NCBI GenBank assembly: GCA_034429475.1
Contig: DAOUGD010000154.1
Span: 1 to 23,676 of the forward strand
DNA: 23,676 nt
Source: JAKQHY01 sp034429475
GTDB lineage: Bacteria > Chloroflexota > Anaerolineae > B4-G1 > SLSP01
Direction: 5' to 3'
The notes under the pieces are model-generated. The model saw nothing but the letters and a program-made list of their open reading frames with translations, did not search any database and was not told the DNA's origin. Positions 1 through 7,349 of this stretch are shown piece by piece. Made by a program: the position numbers and the translations under genes. The first letter of the stretch is position 1; each line of letters opens with the position of its first letter.

Positions 1-40
1 CCCTCACCCCCTCACCCCCTCTCCCCATCCTCTCCTCGCT
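1..40. repeat. Octamer tandem repeat, C/T-rich
   Basis: Five units of 8 bases in phase: ccctcacc twice, then three degenerate copies. The tract runs off the left edge, so its full length is unknown. It abuts the first recognisable codons of the methyltransferase gene. Confidence 0.7.
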
Positions 41-979
41 TTCTGCATTCGCCTGCCGGGCAACGAGGTCAACGACCTCGTCGCGGCGGAGTGCGCGGCG
101 TTGACGGGGGGACGTCCCGACGCGGATGGGGTGGCGTTCTGTGACACGTTGGAGCGTATTCCGCAGGCCGCTTACGTGCGGATGGGATTGCGCCGCCTGG
201 TTCACGCGCCCAGCTTCACGGAATTGCTGGACGGGCTGCGCGAAGCCCGGCTCGATTTACCTGATTTCCGTATTTTCTCCCTGGAGCTTTCGGCGCGATT
301 CCCGCTCCCTTCTCACGAAGCCATCGTCGCCGCCGCCGACCAGATTCCGTATCGCCCTAACTTGACCCAACCACGCCATCGTTTTTTGCTGGTGGCGCAG
401 GCGGCTAACTTCTGGCTCGGCGAAATCTTGGTGGAATCGAGGCAGGATTACGCGCGCCACGCGCGCAAGCCCTACCACGTTTCCAGCTCGCTTGATGCGC
501 GGATCGCGCGCGCCCTGGTGAACCTGGTCGCGCCGCCGGCCCGCTCGCTCATTGACCCGTGCTGCGGGACCGGCTCGATTCTGCTGGAAGCGCACGCGCT
601 GGGCCTGGAGACCTACGGCGCGGACTACAACCCCAAGCTGATGAGCAAGGCGAGGCGCAACCTGGAACACTTCGGTTACCCGCCCCGCGTGGATCGCACC
701 GACGCCCGCGAGTGGCCGCGCACCGCCGACGCCCTCGTCACCGATTTGCCCTACGGCCACCGGCTGGAATCGGCGGACGCGATCATCCCCGACATTCTGG
801 CGCACGCCATTCACCTCGCGCCTGCCGCCGTCTACGTCGCCGGCGATAACATCGCCCCGCAACTGGTCGCTGCCGGGTACACCGACATTGAAGTCCTGCG
901 CATCGTCAAACACAACAGCTTCATCCGCTACGTACACAGAGCAAAAAGCGGATCAGCGGATCAGCGAGAAAGCGAATGA
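2..979 (+). CDS. TRM11-like (UPF0020) tRNA/RNA guanine-N2 methyltransferase, 5' end not resolved
   Basis: SAM-dependent N2-guanine RNA methyltransferase of the TRM11/UPF0020 class, probably acting on tRNA. The catalytic half shows the SAM loop DPCCGTGSILLEA (codons near 556-594) and the target-base motif TDLPYG (near 739-756), the D-L-P-Y form of the N6/N2 methylase NPPY motif. The N-terminal half should be a THUMP-like RNA-binding region. The frame is open to the left edge with no ATG, GTG or TTG before a TTG at 101, yet residues encoded at 50-100 (RLPGNEVNDLVAAE) look like conserved protein. The true start is therefore upstream of 101, either outside the window or at an unusual codon. Bases 1-40 are an octamer repeat and may be either spacer or N-terminal extension. 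The last 12 or so residues and the stop codon lie inside another octamer array (943-1006). Family sure; exact substrate inferred. Confidence 0.82.
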   Translation, partial: PHPLTPSPHPLLAFCIRLPGNEVNDLVAAECAALTGGRPDADGVAFCDTLERIPQAAYVRMGLRRLVHAPSFTELLDGLREARLDLPDFRIFSLELSARFPLPSHEAIVAAADQIPYRPNLTQPRHRFLLVAQAANFWLGEILVESRQDYARHARKPYHVSSSLDARIARALVNLVAPPARSLIDPCCGTGSILLEAHALGLETYGADYNPKLMSKARRNLEHFGYPPRVDRTDAREWPRTADALVTDLPYGHRLESADAIIPDILAHAIHLAPAAVYVAGDNIAPQLVAAGYTDIEVLRIVKHNSFIRYVHRAKSGSADQRESE

Positions 980-1006
980 GCGAAAAAGCGAGTCAGCGGA
1001 TTAGCA
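943..1006. repeat. Octamer array, consensus NNNNAGCG, eight units
   Basis: Eight consecutive 8-base units end in AGCG (the last in AGCA): aaaaagcg at 943, gatcagcg at 951 and 959, then agaaagcg, aatgagcg, aaaaagcg, agtcagcg and gattagca. The phase never slips. The stop codon of the methyltransferase gene (977-979) lies inside the fifth unit, so the protein tail AKSGSADQRESE is repeat-encoded. Confidence 0.85.
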
Positions 1007-1011
1007 AACTT

Positions 1012-1090
1012 CACAGCCCACAACTCATAACCCACAACCCCATAACTCAGCACTCAGCACTCAGCACTCACTCCTCAGCACTCAGCACTA
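1012..1090. repeat. Heptamer array, consensus CAGCACT
   Basis: About eleven 7-base units. The first four are degenerate (cacagcc, cacaact, cataacc, cacaacc), there is one extra base at 1040, then cataact, three exact cagcact copies, cactcct and two more cagcact copies. It fills the spacer up to the Shine-Dalgarno sequence of the next gene (aaggag, 1092-1097). Confidence 0.88.
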
Positions 1091-1101
1091 CAAGGAGATT
1101 T

Positions 1102-2334
1102 ATGCACTACACCTGGATTCTTTTCGACGCCGATGGCACGTTGTTTGATTACGACAAGGGCGAATGCGACGCGCTGGCCCGGACGTTTGCGCAGTTCGGC
1201 CTGCCGTTTGACCCGCTTTACCTGGCCCTCTACCACGCCATCAATGATCTGGTCTGGCGCGACTTTGAGCGCGGGACGACGACGCAGGAACGATTGAAGA
1301 CGGAACGCTTTGCGCGACTCTTTGCCGCCATCGGCCTGTATCCCGCGCCCGATGCGGCAGTGTTCAATGTAGCCTATCTGGATAACCTGGGCGATTGCGC
1401 CGACTTGCTGCCCGGCGCGGAAACGGTGGTCAATGCGTTGCGCGGTCACGTGCGGCTGGGGCTGATCACCAATGGCCTGCATTCCGTGCAGCGCCCGCGT
1501 CTGCGCAAGTCGGCCATCGGCGACGCTTTTGAGGTGGTCGTCGTTTCGGAGGAAGTCGGCGCCTCCAAGCCGGGCGCGGCCATCTTCGACGCGGCCTTTG
1601 CCTTGATGGGGCAGCCGCACAAGGACGAGGTGCTCATCGTCGGCGACAGTCTGACCTCGGACATCCGGGGCGGCAGCGATTACGGCATTGATACGTGCTG
1701 GCTGAATCCCGCCGGCCGGCCGCGCCCGGACGACTTGAATATCCGCTACGAGCTTCGCGCGCTGGAAGACCTGCTGCCGCTGATCGCGCCCAAACTGCCC
1801 CGCTCCTATCCGCTCAAGAATGGCGCGACGCTCGTCATCCGCCCGGCGCAACCGGCGGATGCGGCGGCTATGTTGGCGTATCTGGAGGACATCTCCGGGG
1901 AGACGGACAACATCACTTTTGGCCCCGGCGAATTCGGCAACACGCTGGCGCAGGAGGAGGCGTTTATCGAGAGGACGGGGCAGAGCGACAACAGTTTGAT
2001 GCTCGTGGCGACGGTTGAGGGACGTCTCGTCGGGACGCTCACGTTTGATGGCGGCAAACGTCCGCGCCTTCGCCATCAGGGAGGCATGGGCATCACGGTG
2101 CGGCGCGACTGTTGGGGCTTGGGCATCGGCGGGCGGCTGATGGCAACGCTCATCGCGTGGGCGCGGGCCGGCGGCGTCATCCGCAAAATCAACCTGCACG
2201 TGCGTGAGGACAACGCCCGCGCCATCGCGCTATACCAACGCTTCGGATTTGTGGTCACCGGCAAGAATACCCGCGCCACATGCATCAATGGCAAGTTTTG
2301 TGATACGCTGGCCATGGGATTGGAGGTGGACTGA
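1102..2334 (+). CDS. HAD-family phosphatase (YjjG/YfnB-like) fused to a GNAT N-acetyltransferase
   Basis: A 410-residue two-domain protein. Residues 1-230 are a HAD hydrolase: nucleophile motif DADGT (D9, D11), motif II TNG (123-125), motif III Lys156 in SKPG, and motif IV GDSLTSD (D182, D187). It resembles YjjG/YfnB nucleotidases that remove phosphate from (deoxy)nucleoside monophosphates. Residues 243-405 are a GNAT domain with the acetyl-CoA loop RRDCWGLGIGGRL and the C-terminal signature NARAIALYQRFGF. The ATG at 1102 was chosen because aaggag precedes it at 1092-1097 and the HAD fold begins at once. An in-frame ATG at 976 would translate the repeat tract. No stop or convincing internal start separates the domains, so I read a true fusion. 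Substrates unknown; the two activities may process one metabolite or be independent. Confidence 0.88.
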   Translation: MHYTWILFDADGTLFDYDKGECDALARTFAQFGLPFDPLYLALYHAINDLVWRDFERGTTTQERLKTERFARLFAAIGLYPAPDAAVFNVAYLDNLGDCADLLPGAETVVNALRGHVRLGLITNGLHSVQRPRLRKSAIGDAFEVVVVSEEVGASKPGAAIFDAAFALMGQPHKDEVLIVGDSLTSDIRGGSDYGIDTCWLNPAGRPRPDDLNIRYELRALEDLLPLIAPKLPRSYPLKNGATLVIRPAQPADAAAMLAYLEDISGETDNITFGPGEFGNTLAQEEAFIERTGQSDNSLMLVATVEGRLVGTLTFDGGKRPRLRHQGGMGITVRRDCWGLGIGGRLMATLIAWARAGGVIRKINLHVREDNARAIALYQRFGFVVTGKNTRATCINGKFCDTLAMGLEVD

Positions 2335-2351
2335 GCAAAAAATCGTTTTGC
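2335..2351 (+). terminator. Weak stem-loop after the HAD-GNAT gene
   Basis: GCAAAA (2335-2340) pairs with TTTTGC (2346-2351) around the loop aatcg. It is short, AT-rich and not followed by a U-run. Its right arm overlaps the proposed -35 box of the next gene. Low confidence as a terminator. Confidence 0.25.
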
Positions 2352-2376
2352 CTTTGTGGGAACTTGATAGTACACT
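2348..2376 (+). promoter_or_regulatory. Predicted sigma70-type promoter for the CAP-domain gene
   Basis: -35 TTGCCT (2348-2353), 17-base spacer, -10 TACACT (2371-2376). The predicted transcript would start near 2383 and give a leader of about 33 bases before the ATG at 2416. Spotted by eye. Confidence 0.45.
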
Positions 2377-2415
2377 GGGTTTGTGATTCTTTTCACTCTA
2401 GAAGGGAGTTGGGGA

Positions 2416-5400
2416 ATGAAAACTTATCTGTCTAAGGTGTTGACTATCGGATTGTTGTTGGCGTTGTGCGTTAACGCCCTCCCGGCGTTTGCCGCGCCAG
2501 ACCCGCCGGGCGAATTTGCGCCGGCTTTGAATCCTCCGCATCTGGTAACGGAGGTTCACACTGCGCCGGCCCCGGTTGGGACGGCGCCTCTCGCTGTCAC
2601 TGCGCCCACGACTGAATGGACTCTGCACAAGACGGCCGATAATGCGCACCCTGATGGCAACGAACAGCAAACGGTGTGGTTGATGAATCGCGCCCGCGCC
2701 AACCCTGCGCAGGAAGGGATTTGGTTGGCGACGTCCACCGATCCAGATATTGCCGGAGGACGGACTTACTTTGGCGTGGATATCACGATGCTTCAAAATG
2801 AATTTGCCGGTTATGCCGCCAAACCGCCGGCGGCCTTCGATGCGCGGTTGTATAACGCGGCCAAAGCGCACTCTGACGACCTCATTGTGCGGGATGCTCA
2901 AGATCATACTGGGCAATTTGACCGTGTTACGGCTGCCGGATTTGTTTATGCGGGCGCGCGCGGCAATGTCTTTTCCTATGCTGATAACAGCCTCAATGCG
3001 CATGCGGCCTGGAACATTGATTGGGGCGGCGACGATGGCGGAATGCAACCCAGTCGCGGGCATCGCAAGGCGATTATGTCCCTGGATGGCGATTACACCA
3101 ACGTGGGACTGGCGTTAGTTTACGAAAACAATCCGAATACCCAGGTTGGCCTTTACGTTTCTACCGGCAACTATTGTCACGCCGGCACCGCGGCCGACCA
3201 CTACAACCGGTTTATTGTCGGCACGGTCTGGGAAGATCAGGACGAGGACAACTTCTATGATCCCGGCGAGGGTCTCGGCGGCGTTACCGTCATGCCTGAC
3301 ACGGGAACGTATTATGCGATCACGGCAGACAGCGGCGGCTATGCGATTCCCATCACGGCGCCGGGCGCTTACGTCGTGACGTTTTCCGGCGCGGCCAGCG
3401 CCGTCAAAAGCGTTACGGTCGGGGACGTGAGTGTTTTGTTGGACCTGGTCACTACGCCTGCGGCGGTCCCCGACGCCCCCACCAACCTGGCCGTTGCGCT
3501 CACCGCGCAGACGGCCATCACGTTGACCTGGACGGATAACAGCAACGATGAGAACGGCTTCAAAATCGAGCGTTCGTTGGACGGCAGCAGTGGGTGGATG
3601 CAGGTAGGGACCGTTGTGACGGACGTGACCACTTACGCCGACACTGGCCTGACGTGTGAGACGCCTTACTACTACCGCGTGCGCGCCTACAATGCCACCG
3701 GCGATTCGGCGTACAGCAATGTCGCCAATGGAACCACCACGGCCTGCCCGGTGCTCCCGCCGACCGCTCCCACTAACCTGAGCGTCGCCCTGGTATCGCA
3801 GACGGCCATCACGCTGACCTGGACTGATGCCAGCGACAACGAGACCGGTTTCCGCCTCGAGCGTTCGCCGGACGGCAGCAGCGAGTGGGCGCAGATAGGG
3901 ACGGTGGGCGCGAACGTGACCACCTACGTCAACAGTGGGCTGACGCCGGCCACCCCGTATTTCTATCGCGTCGCCGCTTACAACACCGCCGGCGATTCCG
4001 GCTACAGCAACGTTGCTGCCGGGACGACCGCCGCGCCGCCGCCGCTCAGCATCGTCAAGACCTACGACTCTGGCGGACTGGGCCGGGTTCCGTTGGGCAG
4101 CGTTGTTACCTATGTGCTGACCATCACCAACCATACGACCGGGATATTGCACAATGTCTCCATCACCGACGTGCTGCCCCTCGCCGTGAGCTTCCGCGCC
4201 TGGATTGGCTACACCGGATCGGGCATCCTGCCGCCGCCGGGAACAGTTAAAATGCCATCTCTTGTAGTATGGTCGCCGGGCGATCTGGAGGGCAGCGGCG
4301 TGCTCACCCTCGCCTTCAGCGTCAACGTGACTACCAGTGCGGAGTTCGCCGGCACTTCGGTGCTCAACATGGCCTATGCCTATGCCGATGACGCGCCGGC
4401 GGCGTCTGGCTCGGCCGGCTTCCGCATTGAAAGCGGGCAAACCACTATCTACTTGCCGCTGGTCATCCGCAACTGGCCGCCGACCTACGCCATCTCCGGC
4501 ACCGTGACGGACAATTACGGGTCTCCGTTGGCGGGCGTCGTCGTCAGCGATGGCGCGGGCCACAGCGTCACCACCGACGCGAACGGCGCGTATGCCCTGG
4601 CCGTCGTCGCAGGCTCCTACACGCTCACGCCGAGCAAGGGTGGCTACGAGTTCACCCCCGCGTCACGCGCTGTCGCCGTTCCGCCGGAAGCGTCCGGGCA
4701 AGATTTCGTCGGCGTGGCTGATCTACAACGGTTGATTGTGTTCGAGGCGTTCCTCCGCCCCACCTGCGGTTTTTGTCAGGCGGGCGCACAGGTCATCCGT
4801 GAGCAACTGATGTCAGAATACGCCGGCCAGCCGGTGCTGTTCCTGGAATACGACGTGGATGGCGGCGATCCCCGCCAATCCCGTTGGTGGGATGGTTATG
4901 CTGTCGGGGGCAGTGTCTATTTGCCGCTGACGATGGTGGACAGCGGCGATCAGGTGGCTACCGGTGATGCCTATTATGAAGGCAATGGATTTTATGAAGT
5001 GTTCAAGGGGATGCTGGATGCCGCCCTCGCGGTACCGGATGGGCAGGCGGAGATCGCGGCCACCGCGCAGCGCAGCGGCAATCACGTCACAGCCAGCGTG
5101 CAGGTCACAAATCGCGGCGGCCTCACCCTCGGCTCGGCCAACCGCGCGACGGTGTGGCTGTTGGTCTACGAGGACTTCGACGCTGCGCCGGTAGCGGGCG
5201 TCCGGCTGACCAAACAGTACGTGCGCGCCACCGTTTCGCAGGCCCTCACCACCGACCTGACTCCTAACGCTATCCAGTCCTTCACCCTAAACACTGCCGA
5301 CTTGAGCGGGGTGGATTGGAATCGTCTGCACGCCATCGTCATCGTGGATTACCGGCCCAATCCGTCGGCGCGGCCGTATGACACGTATCAGGCCGTGGCT

Positions 5401-5418
5401 GTGCCTGTTACGCAATAA
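2416..5418 (+). CDS. Secreted multidomain protein: CAP/SCP, SdrD-B-like, two FnIII, DUF11, carboxypeptidase-regulatory-like, thioredoxin-like CGFC
   Basis: A 1000-residue exported protein. It has a Sec signal peptide (basic start, hydrophobic core 9-19, cleavage after AFA at about 26). Domains in order: CAP/SCP at 82-252 (NEQQTVWLMNRARANP, AAKAHSDDL, GHRKAIM); SdrD B-like at 269-344; FnIII at 353-441 and 449-536, near copies of each other; DUF11 at 544-670; the motif TIYLPLVIRN near 677; a carboxypeptidase-regulatory-like beta domain at 691-765; and a thioredoxin-like domain from 772 with C784-G-F-C787. The ATG at 2416 was preferred over an upstream GTG (2383) because gaaggga lies 8 bases before it and the signal peptide starts there. 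The CAP and redox parts could act on cell-surface or extracellular proteins, but no substrate is visible. Not obviously in an operon. Confidence 0.85.
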   Translation: MKTYLSKVLTIGLLLALCVNALPAFAAPDPPGEFAPALNPPHLVTEVHTAPAPVGTAPLAVTAPTTEWTLHKTADNAHPDGNEQQTVWLMNRARANPAQEGIWLATSTDPDIAGGRTYFGVDITMLQNEFAGYAAKPPAAFDARLYNAAKAHSDDLIVRDAQDHTGQFDRVTAAGFVYAGARGNVFSYADNSLNAHAAWNIDWGGDDGGMQPSRGHRKAIMSLDGDYTNVGLALVYENNPNTQVGLYVSTGNYCHAGTAADHYNRFIVGTVWEDQDEDNFYDPGEGLGGVTVMPDTGTYYAITADSGGYAIPITAPGAYVVTFSGAASAVKSVTVGDVSVLLDLVTTPAAVPDAPTNLAVALTAQTAITLTWTDNSNDENGFKIERSLDGSSGWMQVGTVVTDVTTYADTGLTCETPYYYRVRAYNATGDSAYSNVANGTTTACPVLPPTAPTNLSVALVSQTAITLTWTDASDNETGFRLERSPDGSSEWAQIGTVGANVTTYVNSGLTPATPYFYRVAAYNTAGDSGYSNVAAGTTAAPPPLSIVKTYDSGGLGRVPLGSVVTYVLTITNHTTGILHNVSITDVLPLAVSFRAWIGYTGSGILPPPGTVKMPSLVVWSPGDLEGSGVLTLAFSVNVTTSAEFAGTSVLNMAYAYADDAPAASGSAGFRIESGQTTIYLPLVIRNWPPTYAISGTVTDNYGSPLAGVVVSDGAGHSVTTDANGAYALAVVAGSYTLTPSKGGYEFTPASRAVAVPPEASGQDFVGVADLQRLIVFEAFLRPTCGFCQAGAQVIREQLMSEYAGQPVLFLEYDVDGGDPRQSRWWDGYAVGGSVYLPLTMVDSGDQVATGDAYYEGNGFYEVFKGMLDAALAVPDGQAEIAATAQRSGNHVTASVQVTNRGGLTLGSANRATVWLLVYEDFDAAPVAGVRLTKQYVRATVSQALTTDLTPNAIQSFTLNTADLSGVDWNRLHAIVIVDYRPNPSARPYDTYQAVAVPVTQ

Positions 5419-5430
5419 TACAGAGAAAGA

Positions 5431-5475
5431 GGGGTTTTTCGTTTGCGGGCCACGCTCGCAAACGAAAAACACCCC
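5431..5475. terminator. Long stem-loop between the CAP-protein gene and the DUF3267 gene
   Basis: Arm 5431-5447 (ggggtttttcgtttgcg) pairs with 5457-5475 over 17 positions, with one bulged A at 5471 and a 9-base loop. It begins 12 bases after the upstream stop codon. No U-run follows on either strand, so it is a strong hairpin but not a textbook intrinsic terminator. It may instead be a REP-like element or protect mRNA 3' ends. Confidence 0.6.
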
Positions 5476-5487
5476 CTCACCAATCCA

Positions 5488-6024
5488 ATGGATACGCGAC
5501 AAGACTTTTCAATTTCGATGCTCGCAGCTAATCTGTACGGCTTGCTCATTGCTATCCCCTTCTTCGTCGTGTGGCCGGCGCTTTATGGGGCCGTCTGGGG
5601 ATTGGAAAAGCTGTTGGATGCGTTGCTGACCACGTTTCAATCCTGGCTCTTTCTCGTCCTCTTGATCGGCGGATTGGCGGCGCACGAGGGACTGCACGCC
5701 ATCGGTTGGCAGATTTTTGGCCGGCTGCCGTGGGGAACCGTCAAATTTGGCTTTCACCTCAAGACGCTCACGCCCTACGCGCATTGTCCCGTTCCGCTCC
5801 CCATTCGCGCCTACCGCCTGGGTGGACTGCTGCCGGGGGTGGCGCTAGGACTACTCCCGGCGGCGTTGGGCGTTATCACCGGCAGCGGCGCGTGGATGCT
5901 CTATGGAATGTTGTTCAGCGTGGCCGCCAGCGGCGACTTGCTGTCCCTCTGGCTGCTGCGCCGCGTCCCGTCGGACAAATTCGTCGAAGATCATCCGTCG
6001 CGTGTGGGTTGCTACGTCCGGTAA
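5488..6024 (+). CDS. DUF3267-family membrane protein with HExxH motif (putative zinc metalloprotease)
   Basis: A 178-residue integral membrane protein. Two hydrophobic segments precede H66-E-G-L-H70, an HExxH zinc-binding motif at the end of a transmembrane helix. The later segment YRLGGLLPGVALG followed by further hydrophobic helices fits DUF3267, a family believed to be membrane metalloproteases; I know of no defined substrate. The start at 5488 was preferred over a TTG at 5443, which falls inside the stem-loop. No good Shine-Dalgarno sequence is visible, and ATG 5518 is an alternative. The stop TAA (6022-6024) shares its last base with the ATG of the following MFS gene, so the two are very likely translationally coupled. 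Confidence 0.78.
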   Translation: MDTRQDFSISMLAANLYGLLIAIPFFVVWPALYGAVWGLEKLLDALLTTFQSWLFLVLLIGGLAAHEGLHAIGWQIFGRLPWGTVKFGFHLKTLTPYAHCPVPLPIRAYRLGGLLPGVALGLLPAALGVITGSGAWMLYGMLFSVAASGDLLSLWLLRRVPSDKFVEDHPSRVGCYVR

Positions 6025-7346
6025 TGGCGAAATTTAAGCCTCTTGAATTCATACCGCGTTTTGTCGCGGCCTCTACTCCGGCTGGATTGGGCGCCCAACA
6101 GCGTAGAAATCTGATTTACACACAGATGGACGCGCTGGGGGTGGGAATTGTCAGTGGGGTAGCGCCCTTCCTCGCCGTCTTCCTCACGCGGCTGGGCGCG
6201 ACCAATTTTGAGGTGGGCCTGCTGAGCGCGATGCCGGGCTTCACCGGCCTGTTCCTGGCGATGGTGATGGGACGTTTTCTGCAAGGCCGACGTGACATCA
6301 TCCCCTGGTACAGCGGCAGCCGGTTGATCGTCAATTCCGCTTATGTCCTGACGGGAGTGGCCGCGTTGTTGCTGCCGCATCAGGCCATTGTGCCGGTGGT
6401 CCTCATCATTTGGGGTCTGGCCAGTTTGCCGCAAACGCTGCTCAGTGTGTCGTTTACGGTGGTGATGAATGGCATCGCCGGGCCGCGCGGTCGCTTTACC
6501 TTCATGAGCCGTCGCTGGGCCACTTTGGGGTTGACGTCGGCGCTCTCGACGGCGCTGGCGGGGCAGGTGTTGGAGCGGCTGGCCTTTCCGGTGAACTATC
6601 CGGTGGTCTTCATCGGGTTTTCACTGGGGGGGGTGGTCAGTTTTGCTTTTTCCCGGCGCCTCTATTTGCCATCTTCCGTAGTGGATTCGCTTCCCGACTC
6701 TGGGGGAGCGGGTGCTGTAGAGGTAACACCGGCATCTAAGTCGCCCTGGTGGGCGCCCTTCAAGCAAAGTCTGACCCTGGCGCTGCAAAGGCGGGCTTTT
6801 GTCACGTTCTCGCTCAAGCGTACGGTCTATATCCTCGGTTCTACCCTCTCCGCGCCGCTTTTTTCCCTCTACTATGTGCGTGAGGCGCAGGCGTCGGACG
6901 CCTGGATCAGCGTCATCACCATGATGCAGCAAGCCTTATTGTTGATCGGCTACTACCTCTGGCCGCGCCAGCGCGACAAGCGCGGGTCGCGCTTCGTTTT
7001 GCTCAGCACGACGCTGCTCCTATCGTTATATCCCATCGCCACGGCCTTCACGCCTTACGTCGGCTTACTGGTGGTCTACGCCGGCGTGACGGCCATCTTT
7101 CAGGCCGGATTGAATCTGGTTTTCTTCGATGAGCTGATGAAGACGGTGCCGCCGGAACACAGCGCGACGTTTGTGGCCGTAGACCAGACGCTACAAAATC
7201 TCCTGGTGATGATCGGCCCGTTGTTGAGCACCGGCCTATCCGGTTACATCGGCATCGGCGGCGCGCTCATCGTCAGCGGCCTGATGCGGCTGCTCGGCTG
7301 CGGGTTGTTTTTCCTGGGAAAAGAGGGGCGGACGATCGAATCTTAA
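6024..7346 (+). CDS. Major facilitator superfamily transporter
   Basis: A 440-residue polytopic membrane protein with about 12 hydrophobic segments in two halves. They are split by a polar loop around residues 225-250 (the SSVVDSLPDSGG region). The inter-helix stretches TRLGATNFEVGLLSAMPG and MSRRWATLGLTSA resemble MFS proteins often annotated as uncharacterised permeases. The start ATG overlaps the preceding DUF3267 stop by one base; the open frame extends further upstream in the shadow of that gene, but those residues do not look like protein. The gene meets a convergent gene only 3 bases past its stop, with no terminator between. It carries a run of eight G at 6626-6633. Substrate cannot be deduced. 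Confidence 0.82.
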   Translation: MAKFKPLEFIPRFVAASTPAGLGAQQRRNLIYTQMDALGVGIVSGVAPFLAVFLTRLGATNFEVGLLSAMPGFTGLFLAMVMGRFLQGRRDIIPWYSGSRLIVNSAYVLTGVAALLLPHQAIVPVVLIIWGLASLPQTLLSVSFTVVMNGIAGPRGRFTFMSRRWATLGLTSALSTALAGQVLERLAFPVNYPVVFIGFSLGGVVSFAFSRRLYLPSSVVDSLPDSGGAGAVEVTPASKSPWWAPFKQSLTLALQRRAFVTFSLKRTVYILGSTLSAPLFSLYYVREAQASDAWISVITMMQQALLLIGYYLWPRQRDKRGSRFVLLSTTLLLSLYPIATAFTPYVGLLVVYAGVTAIFQAGLNLVFFDELMKTVPPEHSATFVAVDQTLQNLLVMIGPLLSTGLSGYIGIGGALIVSGLMRLLGCGLFFLGKEGRTIES

Positions 7347-7349
7347 AGC

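Noticed and set aside
1075..2199. Open frame of 374 codons opposite the HAD-GNAT gene
   Set aside because: No ribosome-binding site or family motif; antisense shadow.
3115..4563. Open frame of 482 codons opposite the CAP/FnIII gene
   Set aside because: Low-complexity Arg/Gly/Val-rich translation typical of antisense frames in GC-rich DNA.
5443..5487. TTG start for the DUF3267 protein
   Set aside because: It lies inside the stem-loop and encodes MRATLANEKHPLTNP, which does not look like a family N-terminus.
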